A stretch of DNA of 64,000 bases from Prostheceraeus crozeri (Eukaryota; Platyhelminthes; Polycladida; Euryleptidae), in NCBI GenBank assembly GCA_907163375.1, contig CAJQUW010011257.1, positions 42,501 through 106,500 on the forward strand, read 5' to 3'. A program made the translations under genes and the position numbers. Below are positions 1 through 11,724 of the stretch, piece after piece. The notes below the pieces were generated by a model. The model was not told where the DNA came from. It ran no database searches and saw nothing but the letters and a program-made list of their open reading frames with translations. Every line of letters begins with the position of its first letter. The stretch's first letter is position 1.

Positions 1-3000
1 AACCAAAATTCCTTTTATTTCGGAAGTGCATCTTCAGACGTTTTTTGGAAATTACAATATTTCTTCAAAACCAGGAGATAAAAATTATCAATTCTGTTAA
101 AATTGAGTTACTAGATGATCGACAGAAGCATGAAGGACCGAATGAGGCATATCCATGCATCATTGGGGGGATCATGATCACGAACTAGTAATAACATTAA
201 ATAGCAATTGAATTAAATTTTGAGTCGAGAATGCATGTGTATGCTGTTCGCCAAGATCTTGCCGGACAGCTGTTTTCTTGGTTGAGCCGCTGTCTTTAGA
301 GAAGTTCGCTATATCAAATTTGCGTCAATGAGTCACATTTGGTTATGCGGTGAGAGGAGATGTAGGCCAGAAGATTTTGGGACGTCTACAACGATGACAT
401 GCATGCATTCGTTTCAGACATACTTTCAACTATTGCTTTTTCTGCACAGTGACTGAATTCAAATACATGTAAACTTCAAGCTGGAGCCGAAGTCGTGATG
501 TATTCAGCGGGTCCGACCTGTTACCACGGCTTTGACTGCAGTCGACTCTGAAACCATGGTAAACACTACAATTTTGATCGGCATTAAGCATCATTTTCTT
601 ACTTATTTCAAGCACTCGTGTGCTGAAACGGTGTTTGTGATGCAGCCAGTTTTGTATTTCCGATTTTATTAACTGCTGCTCACCAAGACTATGCATGAAA
701 TCGTTATATCGCTTTGACTTCGGTTTTTGTAAAGTTCTAGTGACATTTTATGAAGATAGACAAAAATTGCTTAGTAGGGCGCTACTACTCAATAAATATA
801 ATAACAGTAGAACTTTTAAAGTGAAAAATTACAGCAAATATATAAATATATATGTATATATATAAATTATAGCGGAAAATTATATCGTCTTTATCGCTAA
901 GCGCAGCACAATTTGCGACATATGCGTTCACTAGTCAGTGTCGCCTTTATCCACATCATGCACAGTTTTACGTTGATGACAGATCATTAAGTCGGCTGAG
1001 GTCCAATGAAATAAGAAACTTTTATTCAATATTAAGTCTCAAAAATTATCTTGAGACCCGAGTTTCAATTGAACTTAATGCTGTCAGTCAGTAGATTCAT
1101 TAAAACCCCCTTAGGCCAAAGCATGCACTGTGCATGGAAATTGGTCCATTCATTATCACAGTCTTAAATACATGAACTTTGAATTTTGAGCACTTGCAAT
1201 GCACACTTTGCTTAATAGTGTTAATGAATCTATTGCAATCTTATTTTCAATTATATGCTTAGTAAAAAGAATCAACGAGTAGAAAACGAAATTCAGCCAG
1301 CAAATGTCATTCAAATTTGTTTCGAATCAGCTTGAAAGTATTAGTTTGGTTTTGAACAGGCGCTATTTATCAGTATATGTTTTTAACTGATGATTTGATC
1401 ATTTATTTAATATTTATTTGTTTATATCATTTTATTTGTTGTGACCATTTTCCAAGAGTTTGTGCAGCGCGAGGGATGCAGCCTAGCGGATTGTGCACCA
1501 ATCGTTTTTGATATGTTGAATGCATCAAATTATTCACTGACAACTTATAAATATAACTAGAATTTAGAGATAAATGATATTGGTCCTTTCTTGCTGATCA
1601 TTCTTGTTGGACTGGCCAATCCTACACTACTGCGATTGATAAATCGATCAAACTGTTTAAAGTCGAATGATAAAATTATTTGACATGCAAACCATACTGC
1701 GAAAATTTATAGGGCCCTCACACACAGTGGTACTGCTACTTTGAAAATGGCAATGGATTTTGTGCAATACTGCAATATTATCGAATACTAGTATATCTCT
1801 TTGTTCTTTTAACTAGCATAATTCTGGATGAGCTTTCAAAACTTTATTGCGACATCTAGGATGAAAACGTGTGCACATTTTGCATCGCTCATTAATTATC
1901 TTTCAATTTTTATGCATAATCAATCAGTCAAAACGAATTTGCTCTGTGAGGGTGCTTTTGTGTTGCATCAATTTTATGATGTCTTGCGAACATAGATATT
2001 TTTCTGATGAGCAGTTACAGGATAACATTAATTTCATGACAAATAATTTTGCATGGGAGAAGGGGAAGCGCGTGTGATAATAGACACACACGCTGATTCA
2101 GTTGGAGCAATCCAGACAATAATCCAGTTGGTGACGACCACGGGCGCCTATTGCTTGAAGTCACTGTGTACAAAACTATACAAGGTAAATCATTTCAACT
2201 GAAAGTGTCTAAATTCATGCAAAGACAGTGAAAGAGACGCTAAATTCTCGTTGAATTCTTTGTGTCGTTGTACCTTGTTGCTGATAAAGAAAGTAAGTCC
2301 AATGATCAATTTCTGAATTATGTTTAATTGGAACTATTTGCGAACTCGAAGTTTGTAACATCATTCCAAAGCGTAAAATTTTGAATACAATTACTGAATA
2401 ATTATGTCTCTTAAATGCTAAAAACTGCCCTTTAGAACATATGTATTGAATTACTAAATATATTTGACAGAATACTGAATGTACAAATTTCTGAGGATGG
2501 GAAGAGATGGACAAACGCCATTAGTCATGAAAATGAAAATAGAAAAATAGTAAGCTATTGTACATTTCAAGCATACCGGTAAAGCCGTCAATAAAACAAA
2601 CACAGCTCACAGCATTTTGATTTCGTCCAGCAAGCATGATAATAGTACAAAAGCACAAAATTCGTTGAAAAATGTGTAAATTAGACACAAGCATTATTCA
2701 ACGATGAAGATTCGGACTAGATTCGCAAACATATAGCATACATGTATTCTCAACATTAAAACCTTTCATGCGATTGGTTCAAGTGACCATGTACACTGCA
2801 AACTGTACAATGCCAAAGCTGTTTACGATACCGATGTACAAAACAAAAAGATCACGAGCAACAGTCCTTTCGCACGTTTTGTACATCGCTTTCTTGGTCG
2901 AAACCAGTCAGTTTTCGTACTATACTTTACAATGCAGTCTCAGACTGTGAAATTAGATATAAAGAGATTTTCAAGTTGGACATTATAAGAGGGATTATTA

Positions 3001-3441
3001 GTGTATATGTATAGAAATATGAAAGATATTCAATTATGAAGTCGGATATTCTTTTAACATGCTGAAACAGTTATCGCTTTCTATCAGAAGCTTCCATAAA
3101 ATCGTCTGATTGTCATTCTATATCAGTTGCAGAGTATTAGCAGCGATGAGATAAAGAGTAAATAGCTCAAGTACAATATTACTTTGTTCAAGGGATTACA
3201 ATTAAATCGGATACCACACAACATTTCGAACTCAGACTGAAGTCCCGAGATTATCATTAGCTGGGCAATCCATAGTAACCAGATTTACTTGGTTGGCGAT
3301 TTTGATGGCAAAGTGTTATCCAATTTGACAGCAGAATCAAATCATGCTTGATTAATACCAACAGTCCACATCAAAGCGCTTATTTTAAGCCTTTTGCACA
3401 AGTTGTCAGTTATTGTGAAAATATACAAATACATGTGGTGT
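1..3441. other. Gene-free stretch downstream of GPCR-1
   Basis: Only short open frames without recognisable domains are present. A TA-rich run lies near 838-870. I see no transposon ends, RNA genes or convincing exons on either strand. It is intergenic DNA 3' of the minus-strand receptor gene, and its 3' UTR probably extends into the right edge, but no clear AATAAA fixes the end. Confidence 0.5.
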
Positions 3442-4264
3442 TTAGACTTTCGAATTGGCTTCAACTTCGTGGGTAGTTGTGGATTGTCGAGTCTTGCTCT
3501 CTTCAGATTCTACATGAGAAGTACATGTATTTGGATTATAGTTCCCAGTTCTCCGGCGATAAATTGATCCAGCTATTGAAGAACTGAAAGTCCGTGATCG
3601 TTGATAAACTGAAACGAACACTGATTTAGCAGTCTTCCGGTATAATCGTGAAATGACTAAGTATGTAACTGAAGAAAAGCAGAAATATGTGAAGACGAAC
3701 GTATTGCTGTAAAACCCATGAGAACCATCCATGATTTCATGATAATAACTCATTCCTCGTATAAAAACATAGATGTACATTCCAGTTGGATAACTTTGCG
3801 ACAACAGATATAGGAATAAGGTTGCAATCACAACCATTGTTATGGCACGCTTTTGAGCTGCGTTGGCCACTGATACAGATTTACGCATCTTGCCGTCAGC
3901 ACTGAAGCCCTTTGTGTTCCGCCATCTTTTCACCATAAGAGTGATGAGGATAGTGTTGCTCACTGCGATGATAACAAATGGGAGAAGTGATGATATTATT
4001 ATATCACCTAAAACAGCATGTATGCGGTTGTAACCTGGAACATCTTTAAAACTGTTGGTCTTTCTATCAAATACGTATATCATAGCCTTTGGGATATTCA
4101 CAAGAAATGAAATAACGAGTAGAACTGCGGATAGAATCCACGCATATTTTCTTCTACAGAAAAGCTTGCTTTTCAAAGGCAAACCAACAACAATGCATCG
4201 TTCTACTGCGACCACTGCTGTAATCCAAAATGCGGCATAAGACATGGAATCCACCACAAATATT
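3442..4264 (-). CDS. GPCR-1 exon 2: TM3-TM7 and tail of an FMRFamide-receptor-like GPCR
   Basis: This is the second coding exon of a class A neuropeptide-type receptor, predicted to sit in the plasma membrane and signal through G proteins. The acceptor is a pyrimidine tract ending TTATTCTTTCAG just right of 4264. One base completes the split codon and 273 codons follow, then a stop. TM3 ends in E130-R131-C132 in place of the usual D/E-R-Y. TM4 (AWILSAVLLVISFLVNI), TM5 (IIISSLLPFVIIAVSN), TM6 (AITMVVIATLFLYLLSQSYP) and TM7 (SNTFVFTYFCFSSVTYLV) follow, then a basic helix-8-like RLYRKTAKS and a Ser/Thr-rich tail. The NPxxY motif of TM7 is replaced (FSSVTYLV) and the CWxP motif of TM6 is absent. 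This degeneracy is common in FMRFamide-like receptors of invertebrates. The ligand cannot be inferred. Reading frame and splice signals are intact, so I take it as a functional gene. Confidence 0.85.
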
Positions 4265-5431
4265 CTGAAAGAATAAATAGCGTCTCTTCCAATACACATA
4301 TGCACATGTCCAAAGATTTAGGAGCTAACATAAAATGCAACTACAATCATGCAACAACATAGAGACATACAAATTAAATCAAGTCTAAAGACAGGCACTG
4401 GGCACCGTACGTCAACCGACAGAAGGCGTTAGACGCCGAAGGCCCTGTGATTTTTAACTTGAACTTATTTATCAAGAGAGTCCAGATATTTTGTTCTGCT
4501 TTGAACAACTGTTTTATTTTATACTTGTTATATTTTTGTGTTATTCAAAGTGTACATGTATGTTCAAGTGTACAGTACATGTATGTTTAATATATAAAAT
4601 TTAAATTAAGAAGAGTTTACGGTCAAAGATTCTTTTCGAGTTTGTGGATTCTCTGAACAAAGAGACCTCAGAGAACACACAACTTATTAGTTGCGATGTG
4701 AAAAATCTTTTCACTAGCATTCCGATAGAGGATACGATTGATCACATTCATTCTATCAATGAAGAATAAATCCCAGTCAGCAAACAGGTCCTTCGTGAAC
4801 TTTTGAGGTTAGCCTGCGCGAATTTCCTCTTCTCATTCAATGATAAACTATTTGTACAGACCTATGGGATGTCTATGGGATCATGTCTTGCACCAACAAT
4901 TGCTTCTTTCGCCATGGATATAATAGAAACTCGTAAAAAAAATATTGAACGGTTCTGTGCCTGTATTCTACAAACGTTATATTGCTGGTGTTTTATACTA
5001 GTATTTATATTCATAAATCTGCGTATGCTCCCAAGTGATATCACTTTGCAGCAATGAGCTCTCTTCTTTACCGTGTCCTGAAATTGAACTCGAATGCTGA
5101 ATCAAGAATCGGTCTCCACCATTTAAAACAAGTAACTACTTTTTCTCAAACAAGGATAAGGTTATGCCCGATTTAAAAGCCAATATTGTGTACAAATACA
5201 CCTGTGACCACTGCGACATGTGCTACGTGGGCAGCTGTATCTGCCATTTTATTATTGATTGTGATTTAAGTAATTTTAATTCGATGACTTCTGTGTTTCT
5301 TACCCACTTTGTTTAGTTTTACCTAAAGAAAGGAATTGCTATCATCAGTTGATCAAGTCAAAACTGTTTTTAATCCCAATAACAAGCATGAAAATGTCAT
5401 TCTCATTTTAGTCATGCTATCTGATACTTAC
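4265..5431 (-). other. GPCR-1 intron (phase 2), carrying a Penelope-like fragment
   Basis: On the minus strand the intron starts GTAAGTATCAG and ends CTATTTATTCTTTCAG, both strong spliceosomal signals. It is about 1.17 kb long, and most of it is a decayed Penelope-like element lying antisense to the gene. The junction splits an Ile codon (AT|A) just before TM3, at the same position and phase as in GPCR-2. Confidence 0.85.
4412..5262 (+). mobile_element. Penelope-like retroelement fragment inside the GPCR-1 intron
   Basis: The plus strand reads in broken frames. Near 4683-4768 is ISCDVKNLFTSIPIEDTI, the Penelope RT motif with the first catalytic Asp region. Near 4815-4930 is FNDKLFVQTYGMSMGSCLAP, the 'F...Y.Q..G..MGS.L.P' motif. 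Near 5188-5238 is VYKYTCDHCDMCYVGSC, which matches the start of the GIY-YIG endonuclease domain of this family. The YxDD part of the RT is missing, so the piece is internally deleted and inactive. At its left end (about 4418-4450) is a GGCG...CGCC hairpin that recurs at 46.46 kb. The element is antisense to the host gene and should be removed with the intron. Confidence 0.75.
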
Positions 5432-5757
5432 ATAATGCGGCCCTGAATAAAGAGCATGATATCTTCGTACCGCTTACTATCAGTTTGTACAAATTCTTTC
5501 CATACCATTGGGCTGTAAAATATCACGTAAACCAAACTTACGATTGCCAGCATTAATAGATAAACCGACGTTGAATTTCGAAAACACTTATTTCTCAAAA
5601 CACATATTGATAAGATATTACCAAGCAATCCGATCAGGAATATGACTGGTTTAATGTAATGCGCAATGAATTTGTGCGCAGGATCTCTATTGTCACTTTC
5701 TTCGAGGTAGTCATAGTCATAGTAGTCCGTGGGTTCTTCTGTCGTGGTGTTATTCAT
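5432..5757 (-). CDS. GPCR-1 exon 1: N-terminus, TM1 and TM2
   Basis: The exon encodes 108 residues plus two bases of a split codon, from the ATG at 5757 to the donor AT|GTAAGTAT. The extracellular N-terminus starts MNNTTTEE, with two possible N-glycosylation sequons, and continues with an acidic tyrosine cluster (DYYDYDYLEE) that resembles sulphation sites of peptide and chemokine receptors. TM1 is about residues 34-54 (VIFLIGLLGNILSICVL, with the conserved G-N) and TM2 about 62-84 (STSVYLLMLAIVSLVYVIFY). Joined to exon 2 it gives 382 residues, a normal size for the class. There is no cysteine near the start of TM3, so the usual class A disulphide is not evident. Any upstream non-coding exon is not identified. 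Confidence 0.85.
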
Positions 5758-7429
5758 GATTGTACATGTAAGTAGGCGGCATTGAACAGCGAGCTACTAA
5801 ATTTGTAGGTGAATGGATGCGATCAAAGTTCAAATGAGAGGTCTGTATTGGTCGATTGTGGTTCACAATCTGATCGCAGCTGATGTCAATGAGCCAATAA
5901 CTAATTGACCATTAACATTTCTGCATAAGCATATGTTATCCACCAGTCCGGGCAAAAACTTAGAAGAGAAAAAAGACAGTATATTTTCAATCGACATTTT
6001 GATAAGCGGATATGATGATAAATATTTATCAATACCAAGTGATGAAATTTCACCTATCGATACCGAGCTATGACGAGTTCCTCACACCGGTGGTGGGAAG
6101 CATGCCACATACCATCTCCTTTACTTTTAAAATAGTGCTAGTTTAATAGTTGAAAGAAGGAGTTGCAGACTTTATGACTTACTTCGACATATTTCTAAAT
6201 GAAATTCAACTATGATGGATAGAAATCGTTGCTCATTTAAGCTTTTGAATTACTGTGAACCACTATTGGATCACATAAGCGTCTGAACTTTTCAAAAAAT
6301 ATTTTGAAAGTTCTGCTTCAGTTTTAAGTATCCTGCTGCTTAAAGTGAATTAATTGTGTTTCTATTGACTAGCTCTCAGTGATGAGTCATGGAAATCAAG
6401 TAACATTATTAAATGCAAATAGAAGCAAGAGAAGAATAGGTCTGTATATAAATTACTTCGTGAGTTGGCTAGCCGATTTTTTGATTGTATTGTTTGACCA
6501 ATGTTTTTGATTGCTTCGTGCAATTGTGCCTCACTGCCTTTGTTGGTGTTGTCTATGCCATATATTTTTAAGGTTGCCTATTATACATATTTAATGGTTA
6601 TTCTTTGAGGTTTGTTTAGTAGCACGTAAAACATCTTAGTTTTGCCATTAATAAGATCATTATTAGTCAAAATTGAGTGTAAATTCAACTCATTTGAATC
6701 AGAGGTTTTTGTGCAGATATCTTTCTCTCTAATTGCACTTTTGCCATCTTCTGCTAATATAGCCACTGCGACTAACAACATTTTTCTATCAAAACAGAAA
6801 TACTTATGAGCAATAATCTGTATATATCGAAAATTACTTTTTGATCTGACTTACCCGATGATTTCATCGAGAAATAATAATGGTTGCTCATTTTCCATTT
6901 ATATACATTTCTCAGAGTTCGCTTTGAGTCAGCTAGCGATCTTTTCGCTAGAACATGCGTGTAGACTCTTTTAGTTAAGATTTTTCAGAGGACTGCGACA
7001 TTAGAAGACTATTTGCAATATGATGATTAAACTTACTCATATTTCTTACTGTACATGTAAGACAATGTTGAAGCATCTCTAGCACCAAACAGACAATTTG
7101 TTAAATTTTAGAAATACGAGAAAGATAGTAAGTGCAATGAATGTGACATGCAATCGCAAACACCTTGTCACCATTCTCATTTTCCAACTATTTCAATATT
7201 GAATGCGATGTAATTTGTTTCCATGTGGTTTGAAATGAATAGAAATTGAGGATAATTAAAACTGTATGGTGCTTCAAAAGTCGTGCAAGAAAGTGAACGT
7301 TTGTCAATCATTTATCTTTCAACAGATTTTGACACTCCACTTGCATTATACATGTATATATCGAAGCGTAGACTACGATCAGCAGATTTATTTCGTCAGC
7401 ATTTAAAAATGACATGTTTTAGATGATTC
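5758..7429. other. Upstream flank of GPCR-1; no gene seen
   Basis: This should hold the promoter and any 5' UTR exon of GPCR-1 (minus strand), but I cannot pick a TATA box or initiator with confidence. No coding domains are visible. A short perfect hairpin (CTAGCGA...TCGCTAG) lies near 6936-6954. The left boundary of the mariner-like element that follows is not defined precisely. Confidence 0.4.
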
Positions 7430-7785
7430 GCTGGAACTCACAAAGTTGTCCCTTTTCAATGACATTGTCCATTACTTTTTTGGAGAAGCTCAGGTTTGAT
7501 GGCTGTGATTTTATTGCGGGTACTTCTCTACAGTACTTGACCTGCATTGTTGGTCGGCCTGTACTTGTAGACTCTCTTCAAAGGTAGCCCCACATGAAAA
7601 GACTGCTGTTATCAAATCAGGTGACCGTGGTGGCCATCTAAAGTTTGTTCGCTTTGAGATGATGCGCACACTAGGCAGTTGGTGGAGGAGATTCTCTCTA
7701 TGGCAGAGTGAGCGGTTGCTTCATCCTCTTGGAACCACACATCAGGTCGATACACGTAGGTAGAGTGTCGACTCAAAAAAGTATC

Positions 7786-8589
7786 TGTATACAGTGAACA
7801 TTTGCATAGCAAAAGATTCAGTTTTATGCGAAGAAAACGTTCCCGTCGTCCAAAAAATTATTTGAGCACTTTTGAAAGACGTCAAAATTTGCCAATTTAT
7901 ATACTACCGAGATGACTCTCCTATATAAGTAGTATGAAACAAGTTGGATATAAAGAAGAATAAATATTTGATAATAAGCATCCTAACTAAGCGGAAATCA
8001 GGCTGATTATCAAAGGAATTTCATGAATTGTATTATGATGAAAGTCTTCATGACAATGTCGCGGTATTATTCGTGCTTTCTTGGCTGAAATTTCAGCTTT
8101 TTAATTCAATTTTCACCGGCATGATTTTATGATTCAATTACTAAATTCATGCTTTGTTTCTTGAATCTGAATAGTGATGTGGACCCGGCCATATACATCT
8201 TTCAAAGTTAATTGAGATCATTATCTTTGATTATGTGATTTTGCTGTGCCAGTGGCAGGTTGCCTGTGATATGATCACGCTTAAGAAAATACTTTTGAGG
8301 TTCAGCATGAAAGTAATAGGAACATATCGAATTGCTAATTTAGCAAACATTAAATCTCCAAGGCAGTCATGAGAATCTGTAAGATACCATAATTCCTTCT
8401 GCATTACAATCATGATCATTCAATTCCGTTGTAATTTCTTCAGAAGTGCAAAAATTTGCATATCTCACATTTGGTGACAATACCAACTATATCCCCCACG
8501 AGTTCATTTAATAAATTCGAAAGTGAATACACATTGGGGATTTAATGAATGCGGAGTTGCCATGCTGCTAATGTACTTACTCTATGCTG
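7786..8589 (+). repeat. Unnamed inverted-repeat element, copy 1 (804 bp), inside the mariner
   Basis: It is flanked by a TC dinucleotide on each side (7784-7785 and 8590-8591). Taking out one copy plus the insert rejoins the mariner codons as Met-Ile-Asp-Thr-Phe-Leu-Ser in frame. The ends are imperfect inverted repeats: left TGTATACAGTGAACATTTGC, right (reverse complement) CAGCATAGAGTAAGTACATT. The interior matches three other copies in the window, for example at 8228-8280 (ATCACGCTTAAGAAAATAC) and 8450-8470 (TTTGCATATCTCACAT). It has no coding capacity and looks like an old non-autonomous DNA element. Confidence 0.65.
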
Positions 8590-8647
8590 TCAATCATGCC
8601 TTGATACCGCTCTCCCGAAATCATTGCTGCCTCACCATTCTCTAACT

Positions 8648-9283
8648 CAGGGTTGCCCAAAGTGTGGGGCGTGGCGCGACGCAATGGCTTCTGCTGAGAC
8701 TGCTTCATTTATTCTGTGACCCGGTGTTGGAGAAATATGCAGCAGAACGCTCGAGGCACTTTTCGCATTGAAGAAGAATTCCTTTCTGTCACTGCGTGTG
8801 CTTTCGAATCTTTGTTCGTTTTGTATCTACACATTAAATTTGTGCGAAATGGGATTTTCTCGTCTCGCATATCTGAAAAACAAATTCCTCGACCGCGCCA
8901 GTGTTTCTTCAGATCTTTGGTTGCAACTTTCTTCGAAGAAGCCTGATTTTGAAAAGCTGTCCAAACAGGCTCATTTTTATCATTAGAGAGTAAGTTCACT
9001 GTACGAACTTTTTAATAAATGCACTTAAGTTCCATTCCGAATGCTGCTTTCTTTTCACTTCACCATGTACACTTTTGTTACATACTTGATGCTTTGTCGT
9101 AATAGCTATGATACATTGTCGAAAATGTAGGAATGGTTATGAGAATGTGGTAAATTATGATCAATACCGATAACTGAACATCGGTATCCGTCCGTCGTGT
9201 GGCGTTGACAGGTTTATAGTGGGGCGCGAGGCAGTAGTTAATGATTTCAAAGGTGCGCAAAAAAATAAGTTTGAAAACCACTG
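8648..9283 (+). mobile_element. hAT DNA transposon relic (ZBED5/SCAND3-like), nested in the mariner
   Basis: The ends are hAT-like: left CAGGGTTGCCCAAAGT, right (reverse complement) CAGTGGTTTTCAAACTT. The flanking 8-mers CTCTAACT (8640-8647) and TTCTAGCT (9284-9291) agree at 6 of 8 positions, as expected of an aged 8-bp target duplication. On the plus strand, about 8830-8986 reads LCEMGFSRLAYLKNKF, then SVSSDLWLQLSSKKPDFEKL and a stop after QAHFYH. This is the C-terminal dimerisation region of hAT transposases of the ZBED5/SCAND3 group ('YLCE.GFS.L..LK.K...R'). Most of the transposase is missing, so it is a deleted, inactive copy that landed in the mariner after the mariner had inserted. Confidence 0.7.
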
Positions 9284-9900
9284 TTCTAGCTCAAAAAGGA
9301 AGGTCCGACTACATTTTGGGATATTACTCTGCACCAGACCGTGTACGCAATTGGATGCAATTGACGCTGAATCAGCTTTCGTTGGTTCCCTTCACCCCAG
9401 AAACGGCAATTGTGTTTGCCAACGAAGCCATTTAGGTGGAAATGGGCTTCATCCTGCAATGTCAGACGACGTCAGAAATTTGGTTGGGTACGTATGCTTT
9501 TGTACGTTCCTGTACACAAATCGCATGTTGCAAACGGCGTTAGCAATCATCACGCTTCAATTCCTATAGCACTTGCGCTTTTAAAGGAAACAAACACAAG
9601 TCAGTCTTAAGAATTTTGTAAATAGGTGAATGAGCCATCTCAACCTCTTGTGACGGCCTTCTTGTAGAAGATTGGGGTTCTTCTTATATGCTGACTCGAA
9701 CTTAATCGACGTTTTCCTGTATTCGAACCCGTGGTCTGCCTGACTGTAGATGGTCATGAATCGAGCCAGTCACACGTTTTGATATATCCATGTATAGAAA
9801 GTCAAAATCTGTTGAAAGACAGATAATTGACAGCCATTTACCTTCTTGCGCGATTTTTGAAGCATCCCAGTTTCCATTAATTCTTTGAGAATCAGGCTAT

Positions 9901-11724
9901 AAAAAATCGTTATTGATCCGGCAATGCATAATGCATTATGCAAATAAATCTGCTATAATTTAATGTGCACTTACTCTTTGGAAAAGCTGGGTATTTCACA
10001 AAGACATTGATTTGATATAGGAGAATAGAGGTGCAACTCTTTTAAAGATCAGCGTGTTCTGTATGCACAGAACTAGTCGTGAAAAAGCGTTTCCTGCGAT
10101 ATACGCATAATTTTCAAAGTATTTTTTTGGTAAGATAAGTTATTGATTACTATAGATTGTTCTTTGCGGACGCGAGTAATAATTACAGTTTGAAAGCAAC
10201 CACGCGTTGGCTAATTTGAATTATAGATACGTATATTAACGCATATGAATGCATACCTGAAGCTGAATTTAGTTGGTCGTCGCTTATGAGCTTATGAATA
10301 CTCATGTGACTTTATTCTAAACTCTAAAAAGGAAGAACATTATGAGTGAATCTTGAAATATGATAATTGATTATTCAACCACAACTGTTTTGAAATATAT
10401 AGTGACCTCAAATAATGCACGCCGCGTGCCTAGATTGAAAAATGAAAGCTGCACAAGGCCGAAAAGTCCGATTCGGTTCCTACTCTATGCGTCAATATTT
10501 TCTTTGAATTTAATGAGCATTGCCGTGGCTGCAGCAATACATCAAAAACTGAAGTATTTAGATTGTGCAAGCATCACATCTAGGCCTATAGCTCATTTTA
10601 GGTGACTAGTAATTAGTGATACTAACATGTATATTAACATTTATCAGATGCGATCATTTGATAACTAGGCTACTGTATATGTGAAAGTGTCATGCCTCCA
10701 GAACTGGAAGTCTTCGGAAATCTTCCACAATCGGAAGAAATAATATCAAAGGTTGCATTACAAATTCCATTTTGTCCAAAATGACGTCATGTCATTGATC
10801 TGCTCAACAGCTATCGAATATGCTATTTGTAATATATCTATGGACATCATATAAACATGCGGAAATGCGCTGTAGAATGAGTGTCAGAATTCGAATTCAT
10901 TGCAGTAACAGTACATAGTATTAATTAGTTGAAATATGCGCGATAAATGTAGTGAATATTTTGATAACTTGATAACAGCTACAACACGCACATTATGCAA
11001 GCACAAATTGAAACCGCTTTACCGATGTATGAACATTTATGAGCTGACCTTGCTTACAGCAGCTTGGATTACATAATATCGCTTCAATCAAGTTCAGAGT
11101 ATCCAAACAATATAGGCCACTAATAAATTTATCTAATATTCTTGTGTTCATTTTTTGTCAAATGATTATCAATGTCATGCAGTTATGAACAATCTGTGAA
11201 AGTGAAGGCAACAATGGCTCGTATGAATATGGAATGATAAGTAAACATTAAAGAGTGATTACATAGATCAAAAGCAGATTTTGCATATATTTGCATCACC
11301 CCATCCATATCGCTTGCCTGTGGCCGTCTTAAAACTGAGCTTCCCGATCTCGACCTTTGTGGTTTTCGGATTTAGCTCATTTCTAAACTTTTTAAGAAAA
11401 GTCGTTGGATTTGGCTCATTGGAAAATCAGATTTATTACATAATTTGAAAGATACTATTTCGAAGAACTGGATTTCTCCATTTTTTGTAAATGTTTTTTG
11501 TAGTTTTTACTCTATTTTCAATAAGAGCCTATGAATCACGTAGCGTTCATCTATTATATCATGCATCGAATTCTGCATTAGAAATTCAAGTGTTATGAAA
11601 AATCTATTTATTAGATCTTTTAACAATAATGGCGTATTAGAGTAGTCATTTTTGTGTCTTTTAGCAATCATTGGAATTCTTTGGATATTTGCAAGTCATC
11701 CTCCGTCTTTATGATCGCATCTGA
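9901..11724. other. No gene seen
   Basis: The stretch contains a 16-bp palindrome GCATAATGCATTATGC near 9925-9940 and AT-rich unique-looking DNA. Short open frames have no recognisable domains. The outermost N-terminal coding of the mariner may reach a little into the left edge. Confidence 0.4.

Larger units (their letters stand above)
7430..9900 (-). mobile_element. Mariner-like (DUF4817/Tc3-type) DNA transposon, interrupted by two other elements
   Basis: The minus strand carries scattered pieces of one transposase in the right order. About 9750-9560 gives SGRPRVRIQEN...PQSSTRRPSQEV and IYKILKTDLCLFP, the helix-turn-helix part. About 9445-9292 gives DEAHFHLNGFVGKHNCRFWG...TVWCRV, the first catalytic Asp region. 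8639-8592 gives NGEAAMISGERYQGMID. 7783-7660 gives RPDVWFQEDEATAHSA, the second Asp. About 7640-7600 gives RWPPRSPDLI, just before the third Asp. Several stops and frame changes make it inactive. The order is broken at 9283/8648 by a hAT and at 8589/7786 by an inverted-repeat element. Removing both restores a continuous mariner reading. Its own terminal repeats were not found, so the outer limits are approximate. Confidence 0.75.

Noticed and set aside
7786-8589. Spliceosomal intron (or introner-like element) in the mariner, because the minus strand shows AGA|GTAAGTAC at one side and TATACAG| at the other
   Set aside because: Splicing at these sites leaves the mariner out of frame, whereas removal as a transposon with a TC duplication restores Met-Ile-Asp-Thr-Phe-Leu exactly. 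Inverted ends and dispersed copies in both orientations also favour a transposon.
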